From contig CM037877.1 of NCBI GenBank assembly GCA_021292165.1, positions 163,800,242 to 163,864,241 of the forward strand: DNA of 64,000 nucleotides, given 5' to 3'. The position numbers and the translations under genes are program-made. This DNA comes from Shinisaurus crocodilurus. Its lineage: Eukaryota; Chordata; Lepidosauria; Squamata; Shinisauridae. How positions within the stretch are numbered: the first letter of the stretch is position 1; each line of letters starts with the position of its first letter. A model generated the notes under the pieces. The model searched no databases and had not been told where the DNA came from. It worked only from the letters and a program-made list of their open reading frames with translations. Of the stretch, positions 25,501 to 36,700 are shown piece by piece.

Positions 25501-28500
25501 ACAACAAGTATGCCATTTGGAGTTCTCTGACATTCAAGTCATTCAAGCAGCAACTTACTAGCTACACAGCCAACCCAAATAATACGAGGGGAAATATTTT
25601 CATTAAAAAGACATACAAAACAATACACATACACACATGGTTTTTATATGAAGTCACTGAATTACCAACAATGAAGTTAGTGTAGGAAAAGTGTTGATTG
25701 TTTGAAGAATAGCAAAGTCCACAATCACACTGAGCCACCAGTCGACCACACTTGATAACGCACTATAAAATGTTTGCAGAAGCAATCAGGAGGGGGCAAA
25801 ACATTTGCGTTCCTACATTATCTGTGTAGATCTGATCTGAGTATCAAATTCCATAAGCGTTCAAAGATTAAGATCTGAACTTAGTCTCAGTAATAATTAT
25901 TCTCTTGGTAACAGCCCTACAGCATCTCATCAAGCAAGCAGTCTTCACAATAAAAGAAGCCAGAAAAGGTTTCAAAGTATGTGCATACATGTTTAGAAGA
26001 ACTAAATTTCTACCAAAATGTTTAACACAAGAGCATAGTATATAGGCACAAAGCTGATAAAGTGACCACTTGAAGTACCAGAATAAAATTTCTAATTTGT
26101 GCCACCAAGATCAATCTCTATGAATAGCTGGTTTCCGAGGGGGCTTTTGAGGCTGAAAAATGAAGAATGGCAAAGCATCATAAAATGCGTCCTCTCAGAA
26201 AATGTTAAATAGCGCTATAATTCGCATCTTTCATTCAATTACTTACTAGGTTTGTTTTGGTTCATCTTCACATTAGGTTTTGTCAGTTTGGGTTTCTTGA
26301 TAAATGTCCCACCTGGTTTATTATACGGCTGCTGTATCATTTTTCTCTTTATTCCTCGTGCAGCTACTGCTGCAGAACTGGGTTTGTTATGATAGTCTAC
26401 CACAATTCCAGGTCTATGCATGCCTCCAAAGTCTCCCATGTACTGTAAATGGGTGAAGAGCAAGTATTAGAAAATGATGTGGCTGACTGCAAACAACCTA
26501 ACCCAAACACCAACATACTTAAAAATATTTTAACTCAGGAAAAAGAACACAATACTAGTAAGTTAACACACATCAGAATTGTAAGCTTATTAGTTTTTCA
26601 GTTACATGACATGAAGTGTTTATATCAAATAAATTTCTGCTTATTCAAATTCATTAGTCCAGATCATGATCTTATTAGAATTTGAGTTGCATTTCCTCTC
26701 TTCAGATTCTCCAGATAATACCTTTAACAAAAACAAAACATATTTTGACAAAACTATCAGCTGACAGCAAAGATGGAAAAGCTCAGTGGGGGGGGGGGGG
26801 GGAACAGAAAAAGGCAGTTTGGGGAACACTAAAAAGAGCTCCTATGAAATATTTTCTCAATATACATATGCTTAGGAAGCATATAAAGCAGCAGTTTATA
26901 ACTTTGTCTCTTTCGTATTGGGAATTTCATAATCGTACAAAATTAACAGTGCAATCCCATGCATGTCTGCTCAGAAGTAAGTGCAACTGAGTTCAACTCC
27001 CAGTTCATTGTGTATAGGATTGCAGCCTTACTTACCTGAGAGTAAGCCCCATTTAATTCAATGTCACTTACTTCTGAATAGGAATGCAGAGGATTGCACT
27101 ATAAGGCATTTATACCTTTTAGGATGCAATCCTATGCACACCTTTAGGAGGGTTTTTGTCCTAAAAGGCAGCCTAAAGTATTTAAATAAATAAAATTGCT
27201 CTGTAACTTTCATAAATATGCCTATTAGAAAATTTTACATGCTATGTTATAGATGATGCATTTTATGTTATTAAAGCATTAAAATAAGTTTAGGTTTGCT
27301 AAGTAATAATTGCATATATTTCAATTTCCCCCAGGGAGGGAAAACACTTTTTTCTGATGGCCTCAACATTTTTAGAAATGTGTTTTTGAGACAAGAACTA
27401 GACATTTATACAATGCTGAGGTAAATGGTTGCCCACATCAGACTGCAGACTACAAAATCATTCTTTTCCACTCCTGTATCAGAACAGAAAGACTGTGGCC
27501 TTCTTATATAAGGCCTTCTTATATCACACTCTTTCTAAACAAGCAGGAAAGAAAACTTTGTAACAAGGATCAAACTATGTCAGCCACAGGTGTGAAAAGG
27601 CTGTTGTCTCTCTTCCTGTCTCAGATATCTACAAAACAATTTAGAGATTAAAATTGGCTGGCTTTGTACATTTTAAGGCATTGAATAGAGGAGCGAACTG
27701 AAGAGACGTAATCAGGCGAATGCGAAAATGCAGGCCTGCTTTCCTATTTGTACACGTAATTGATAGTCACATACAAGAAAGGCTCATCTGACTGGATAAG
27801 TGAAATTATATAAGCAGAAATACGTATACTGCCATAAAACCAAATCTTTAATATTAAAAGCTACACACATCAAGGGTGCAATCCTATACAGTTTAGACAG
27901 AAAAAAGTCCTACAACTCCCAGCATTCCCCAGCCAATCTAAACATACATAGGATTGCGCCCAAAAGGCAGTAGAATTGTAAAATGTTTTCCTAATTTGAC
28001 TAACTTAGCCCTAGCAGACCAGAAGGTGAGAGATCATTAAAATATAATTATGCTAACAAAGTCCATGCATAAATTCTAAATTTCAGTCAGTCTACAAATT
28101 GGGCCCTAGTAAAGAACAATATAGCAATATCTCCACGTTGCATATACATAAATCAAAGGACACTTTCTAGGTGATTTACATTTGCACGAGCAAATATTTC
28201 CAGAATCTATTAAAGGTGCAATGCATTTTAAATACAATAAGTAGCTTATTCCTCAAAGTATTTAGGGTTCAACAGAGGAACAATAAGCTTTAAAAAGTAA
28301 ACTGGTCAGTTACTCCCTAAGATTTTAACTCACTCAACCTAATAAACCTACCTTTAAAAAAGGCTGATAAAGAAGGACTACACAAATCTGTAGAGTAGTT
28401 TATTATCAAACTACAAGAAAGCTCCTAGTTCTGTTTATATCTCTGTGGGTGAAATCTAATTATTTATGCCAATTATACCCTTCAGAATGCTACATGGGTA

Positions 28501-31500
28501 AAATCATTTTTGAAAGAACATATTAGTCATGCAGACAACCTAGTAAAAACAAATTATCTTTCCCTCTACACTTAAGTTATAAATGCTTCCTAATACTTTT
28601 AAGGTCAGCTCGTTGAAACAGAGTATACATATGAGTTTTAAGATAGCATATGTAGGATCAATAGCTGAACTATTTGTACTAAAATCAGATATGAGATTAT
28701 AAAGTTAATGGGACATCATCATCTTATAAACCTGAAGTATTCCATAAAGAGTATAGAAGCTTTTAATGATGGGGGGGTTGTTGTTTTTTGCTAATTCTGA
28801 GCTTTACTTTCTTCACACTCTTTCAATTGCACTTTTGAAGTTGCACTGAAACATCACATCCAGCATGCAAGAACATGTTGCAAGGAATTATGGACAGTAT
28901 CCAATACTGCCACTGTGCCTCAGCTAGTTCTGTTGCACCTGCAAGACCTACCGCTAGCGTAACAGGAACTAGCACTTCTGAAAGCAACTCTGGAAACGAG
29001 CGGAAATGCTCATTGCCAGAACAGGACAGGTCGGTGGAGTTCCCTTCTGTGAGCTCCGCTGACCTGCCCCGGAAACTAGTTACTTTGGTTGCCTTACTAA
29101 ACACTAGTTCCTTTTGCACTAGCAGTGGTTCCACTAGCATGGGGGCAGCACTGAATACTGCCGTATAACATAATTGTTAGACAAAAACTGTAAAATGCAT
29201 GAAGTTAGTTTTCATTCCGAAATAATTAGTTCTTAAGTTGATGGTGTCCCTTTAACCATTGTTTTAAATCAGCTTATTTCTTCTCACCTACCTTTATTAG
29301 ACCCACCCCTACATTTAAATCTGGTGACCTTAAGTTTAGCTAAGAATGAGTATGAAGAACTGATTGCCTGCCTTGACAAAATCTCTCTTAAGGCATTCAC
29401 CTCCTAAAATTCAATACTATACATACATTGCACCTTTAACCTACTCAAAACTGAAAAGGTTCTAATTAACCTTTACAATGTTTCAAGACTTCTCCCACTA
29501 GCCAAGATGCTAGTGTTAACAAGGAAAAATGCAATTCCTTTTAACCCCTTTTAGACCAAACCCATTGCCTTAATCTTCACCTTTCAAACAAAAGGAGAGA
29601 TTTTATAAAAACCTTAGCAACTAATCTCTTAGTGCTTTTACTTGTAAATGGAGAGAGAAGGGGTACTAAGTTCTGGGTAAACACCAAACCGGATTGGAAG
29701 GTCATCAACCCTAACAGTTTGGCCAAAAGTGCACTGTGATGTACAGTGCCATTTGTTTTAAATGCTATGGTCTTGAAAGGGTTTAAAAGAGTGACTAGTG
29801 AAAAGAATCTGAAAAGATTCTGTACTTACTCCTCGGCCACGGCCTCTGCCTGTTGATGGTCCTCCAAAAGCATCATAGTTTCTGCTTCCAAATCCACTGT
29901 CAGGGTAAGCAGGCGTTCCTCTCCCCCGAGAGCCTACAGGTGCAGGCTTCATATGGGGTGAAGAAAAACTGCTGTAGGAAGAGTAAGTCTCTCTTCCTCT
30001 GTCCTCCATAAACCCAGGCCTCAATTTTGAGCGTGAGTAAGGTGCTTCCCAGCTAGACCCGCCCTGGTTTCTACCTCCGAAAGAGTCAAGGCTATTCCGG
30101 TAGTTGCTGTCAAATCGACCACCATAACTACCTCCGAAGCGGCTTTGTTCGGGTTCATTATAACCATAGCCAGATCTGTACAGATCTCGCCCACCCAGAG
30201 AAGACCCGGAGTCATAAGACTCATAAGGTCCAAACCTGGAAAAGTTGCAGTGAGGAAAAAAAAAGTAAGCTTACTAAAGTTAAACATTTCAAAAGACAAG
30301 TTATCAGTTGACATTTATCACCTAAAATCAATGTATATTTTACTGTGGTAGGGTTTGCCTTGATTAGGTCTGGGCAATTCCAAGTTGTGACCAGACAGAA
30401 AGCTATCTGAGCCACTTTTCTGTAAAAAATAATGTTAAAGTTCAGAATGCCTGAAGTTCACTAAATTTAGTTACTCAACAGTATTTAAACCTCATTATTT
30501 GTGCCCAGACCTAGTCTTATGATTGCAGGTACCTGCACAGACTCAAAAGGTTAATATAACTGTTCTGTCTTTAAAGTCATGCCTAACAACAGTTCAACAG
30601 CATTTAAAAGACTTTGCCCTCAACAGGGAAACTTCTGACAATATCAATGATAAGAGGCAATTACTACAACTTATTGTAGTTTTTTGTTTTGTTTTAAACC
30701 TTGAAAAGTTCTCAGTTCATTTATTTAGATTTTTTGCTTTTTGCAAGATGTTACATTTGCATTTGGAAGATTACAACTGTCAACATGCCTCATCTTCTAT
30801 TATTACATGTAGCATATTCTAGAGAATAAGGCAGGTACTTATTATAGAACTGAAAAGACAAAAATAAGTCTTCAGTGTCAATGTATCCTTGGTAGAGGAA
30901 AAGGCTATGCATTACATGTAAGCAACCAATACCAAGAAGCCATATGCAATAATATTATATTTATTGTGGAACAGAAAGAGGCAGAGTGCAGGAGGACATC
31001 AATGTAATGTACAACTGCACTGGAAAGGGGAGTTCACTGCTCTCCCGAAAGATTTAAAATACAGTTAACCAAGAAGAAATAGGAAATATAAACCTTTAAT
31101 TACAAAGCAAGAATATGTATACTATCTTTGCCTGCAATATCACAACCAGTTTTATTTTCATTTTTTAAAAAAAATTCAGTCACACAAGATTTAAAATGAC
31201 ATCTACATAACAGCCCATAAAATCAAATAATATTCATGTATTAATTATGACCAGTGAACTCCAATCATATGCAGATTACTAGATGGTAGGTACAGCATAT
31301 TCCTGATTCTCAGTGCGGTTTACTATGAACATGCATTAAATATATCAACCAATTGCAGAACAGCACTGTTCAGTAATACAGGGCAGAATCGAACAGGGTG
31401 CTTATGCCCCGCCAATTCCACTGCACAAGTGTCCTCCACCACTTGCACAACCGTGATTTAGCACTTCTGGGCCAACCCAGAACGAGCAGAAACTCATTTC

Positions 31501-33722
31501 TGCAGACCTGCCTCCTTCCAGAAACAAGTGTTTCCACTTGTTTGGGGTCTTCCTCTAGGAAACGCTAAATTTCCCTTGTGTAAGGAGTGGGTCCCACTTG
31601 TGGAACGGAATCAGTGCGACCCACTGCTTGCAAAAGGAAATCAGCAGGGTGGAAGGGACTCAGCGGGGGCATAAGCATCCCATTGGATTCTGCCCACACT
31701 TTCCTAGTTTCTACTAATAAATGTCACAGAAGAATTTATGGATTCAGAGTTGCCAAACTACAGTCTTACACTGTCATACAAGAATTAGAATATACAAATG
31801 AGAACACAACCAGGTTTAATGTTTCATCCAGTTTTGTTTAAAATGCACAGATCTTGAAAGAAAGCCAATTTTGCATAAAAATATGATCTGACGTTAGTAG
31901 ACATGAATTGCAGGCACAGTGCAAATCCAAAAGCTTGTCAGAAATACGACTACAGTGCTAAGAACAATATAAATTATAAGATCACAGGACAAAAAAATTT
32001 GTAGAGTAGCCAAAACACATGTTTTAGTGTAATTAGTAGTACCTGCCAATAAAATAATCTGGACATGACAAGTTGTCTACCAGTGAAATTCTTGCAAAAC
32101 ATATTAGCACTAAACAAATTAAATTTAAGTGTTCCTTTCAAACAGAACTGAATAAGAGCAGCAACGTTGATCCAAATCAAGCCTATTTCATTATAGATTC
32201 TATACTACTTAAATAATAAAGCAATCTTCCAATATACCGTAAGCAGGCTGTAGTTCAAATTGATTTCAAGATAATTTGCTATAGAACATGCACTACAGCA
32301 CTCTACACTACTAAAAGAAACCAAACCCAAGATTTTTTAAAAAAAACTGCTATACTACACATTTCTTTGTTCTGCAGCACACAATCACTGCAGCATTCTC
32401 AAGGAACACTTAAATTGGAAAAAAGATAGACTGTAGACTGTAATTATATTGTGTTGGATATATAAAGCAAAAGATTCAGTATCTTACCTGGTACCACCAC
32501 CACCACCTCCACCGCCGCCTCCATGACTTTCCATTCCATATGACTGGTTTATGTAAGAGTCCATAGCTCTTGGGCCACCATAGGCACCATGCCCATAGTC
32601 ACGGTCCATTTCTAAGAAAGGAAGAATTAGATTTTATTAAAACGAGCATAATCAACCCCTGAGTATCTCCCCTTGGGGATCATCGAGTCAATGATATATT
32701 TCATCTCTGTTCTAATGAAGACGTTGTGTACAATAGGCAATGCTCCATGAGTGCAATGACTTTATTTGGGGGGAGATTGCGAAAGCCAGCTGTCAAGCAG
32801 GCTTTTGTGATTCCCATAGGGGCATCCATGAGGTGTCCCTCCAAGGACCCCCAAGGGACCTTGGAGGGGCTGCCCATGGCCACCCCTCCATATTTTTTTT
32901 GAAAAAAAATTTGTACTGATAATGTACGCAAATAATTGCGCTCATTTTTAATTTTTTTTAAACCCGACCTGCCTGATTTGCGCAAATTGGGCAGGGTGAG
33001 TTAGCGCAGGAGGGTCCAGCAGGCACCCATCCTGTACAGTGCCTACCCCAGGCTTCAGGTAAGTATTTCCCCCCTTTGCAAGGAGCTGACAGGTTTGACA
33101 GCTCCGGACCTGTCTGCTCCTTGAAAAGCTTCCTACACACACATCCCTTTTTCCAGCACTTGCACAGTGGGTTTTGCAAAGCACTACAATGTTCATTTTT
33201 GGCAGGTACACTTTCTGGAAGACAAGCTATGGCAGGACTGGACTTTACAGGTGGCTAGAAGAAATAATGGCTGGCTACTAAGTCCAGCCAGCCACAATTT
33301 GCTGACCCCTGTCAAAATATTCACATCTTCAAATCAACTGAAACTGATTCCAGCTTGTTTGAACACACAAATTACCCAGTCGCAAAAAGCCAGTCAGCTT
33401 CTCCATAACAAAATAATGCTATCACATGCAAGTTCATTTTATTGTTTTACTGTTAACAACCATCAGCCAATAAACATTTTCAAAATCATATAATCATATT
33501 ATGAAATGTGTGTATCATTACATTATGCTTGTATTCTGCCGCTTCTCTACTCCAACTGCCTCAAGTGCAGACTGTCCTCTCGCAGCAGCATCTCCAAAAT
33601 TCATTACGCGAGTATAACTTAATCACCATTTCCCTAATTTTCCCTGACCAATTTCCATTTCCCTGAGTTTCCAGAAAGTGGCAACCCTGTTCTAGCAGCC
33701 ATAGGATTGTGCTGCTGCCCCA

Positions 33723-33754
<32 letters not shown>

Positions 33755-36700
33755 AAGTGTTGGCAGAGTGCTTTATGGGCGGGAGCTGTGTTTTGCATGG
33801 GGGCTACTCTGATGTAAGTCTCTGTTCTCTCTATGGGTGTTACTCCTGTGCAAGGGCAGATCATTCCCTGGCACCTGGCTGTGGGGTTTCTCTACTCTCT
33901 CTTCAGAGCAGGCTTTTTTCTTTGGCAAGTTAAGGTGGAGGAAGTGTTGGGGACAAGTTTGCCAGAAAGAGATGTATCTGTATAAATGTGTGTCTCTGGG
34001 GGGAGGTTTTGGTTATATGCATGTTATAAAAATGCATATAACCAAAACCTCAATTTAAATTTCTTTGCATGCCCTTCACACACTGGACTGTTTCCTATAA
34101 CCCACTATTGCACTGTGGGCCACAGCAATTGACATGCACTCCTCAGGATAAGATTCTGACTGAAGGGGTGTAGACTCCAAGCCAAAAAAATAAAATAAAT
34201 AAAATTAAATTAAACTCTGAAACTTCTTTAAAGTGAAGCTGATTATTACTGGTTTTAAGGCTGTTGTTAGCACTGGCAGTGCTGGGAACTGGGTTACCAA
34301 CTAACCAGGAAAAAGAACTGGCCTGCTTTTGTGCCTTTAACAGCAGCTTGACATACAGAAATCAGCAGGTGAAATTTTTCATAGTGTAGGGATAATTATC
34401 ACACAGACACACACATCTACCACTGATAAATAAGAGGGAGGTACCAGCATCCAAGATTTGAAGTAGAAAAACTCTGGGGGGGGGGGCTAAGGGAGCAAAA
34501 AACCCCCCACCCCAAAGTGCCACATGAGGACTGGGCATGCTTAATGGTCACAGAACTCTAAGGGCACAATCCTAATAGGGATGTGTGAGGAATCCGTTAG
34601 GGGGGGTGAAAGCTCCAGGCAGTTGTTTGGAGTATGGAGTGCTACAGTTAAGGGCATGGCCACCCAGCCATGTCTTCTTCCAAGTGATTCCACTCCATTT
34701 CCCCTCCTGGTTTTCTATGGCTGACTGGGGAATGCTGGGAGTTGTAGGACTTTTTTCTAATTCTCAGCTGTCTCATATTTACTGAACTCTGCTCACTGTA
34801 GTTGATTTGTTACTGGAAATAAGTGAGGTGTATGAGGAAGAAAGAATTGTAGCCTCTAGGGATGAATCACCCTTGTTCTCCCATCCCCCACTTTTTTTTT
34901 CATTATCCAGATAGGATTGCCAACTTTTACATTGATTATTGCATCTGTGCCTTTAACAGCAGCTTTGTGAAGATATATAAACAAGTGAGGCAATTGTTTG
35001 GAGTATGTTGGAGTTGTCAGGGTGGCTTGTTTGCGGGGGAAAAAGGCCATTCTGCAGAAAGTGGTCCAGATTCACACAAACAACAACCTATCATGGCTAG
35101 CTGCCCACGATGGGCTGTCTTGTACAAACCAGATCACAAGAGTAAATGCAATACTGCTACTTAAAAGAAACCCAGCTATACACGGCTACAACACACCTCC
35201 CACCACCACCTACTGCTTGGAAGCTGGCGGAAAATGAAAGGGGTAATTGGACAGGTCACTTTATCTGCTTCTAAATTAAAAAGTGTGTTCTATATTGGGA
35301 CACCAGCTCCTGCAGAGTACAGAGCTCACTTTTGCCACCAACAAAATAGCATTCTTGGTTTCATGGAATTATGACTGCAGTTAACTGATCACTCAATGGC
35401 CAGAATACCAGTGTTCAAAACACTGGCATCCCAAACCTAGCAGAAATATACAAGGAAGGAAACAGATTTACTGTTCTGCTTCCAATTGCCACCTACTGGA
35501 CGTAAGTAATATAACTTTTAATGCGTATTTCCTAGCATAAAAAAACTTTTTCATGCATGAGCTCACATTGGTGTCAAGCCTCTTTTATGGTGAGATTTAT
35601 GGCTGCTATTTATGTAAACATCAGTTCACTGGTTAATGTTGTTCATGGTTTAACAATCATCAAAGGAATTTGTAACACAAACATTCTGGACAAAGTAGGT
35701 TATACATCTGTATTTCAAGCCTACTGCAGCAAGACTGCTTTAAGCTTCTTACGAAAGCACCATTTTCTCCAAAATGTATTTGCTCTGTTAAATACAAGAA
35801 TTCAATCATTTTAACACTTTTACTCAGAAGAAACACATACGGTAATCAGTTGACTCTTCTCAGGCTCTAGTAAAAAGCTGCAGTTGATTAAGGCACTGCC
35901 TTTTCCAAGTCTCATATGGCAGTTATGCTCTTGTAGCACATATAGGTAGTTAGATTTTGCAGAAATCACTTCTAGATAAAATCTTTAGATTTATGCCAAC
36001 AGAACAACACACATGCTTCACATTTAAGTATTTTGAACATATCTTTGTTTTCTAAAAATTAGAAATATTTTTAATACAACTTAGTTTTACAAAGATTTCT
36101 GGAGATGTGTTGTTACATATCATATATAACCGTCAATCCTATGGATGTATTACTTGTGTTTGATATAAATCAGTTTTTACCATAGTTTCATAATAAAGAC
36201 TATTTTTTAAAAGCAACTTTCATCTTCTAGATGACTTTAGCAACAACCAGCAATGTAAGAGATGGGCAGCACACAGCACCTAGATGGCTGTAGGATTTTT
36301 CAGATTCCCAGCTCCTCATAGCTGGGGATCCATGGATTCCCCCCCCCCCCCCCCCCGCAGCCAGCACGGAAAGAACAGTGCTTCTCCAAGGCTGCAAGAG
36401 TGACTTCGGTGAAGGACTTTTGCGGGTATTCTGGGGGGCGGGGAAGAGAGACTGGTGCCACCAAAATATGGGGTATCCTGGCAGCACCTCACCCTCCTTC
36501 ATTCCCACTCTGAAATGCTGCACTTAAAACTGCCAAAACCAATGGGACAGACTTCCAAGAAAGTGTGTAAAGCTAGCTACGATAGACAGAAGGGGCCACC
36601 ACAGAATAAGAGTAAAAATAAACAATGCTCACACATACACTTTGTTTAGTATGTCTGGTTAGTAACTGACATGATGGGAAGGGCGGGGGGAAGCTGAGCT

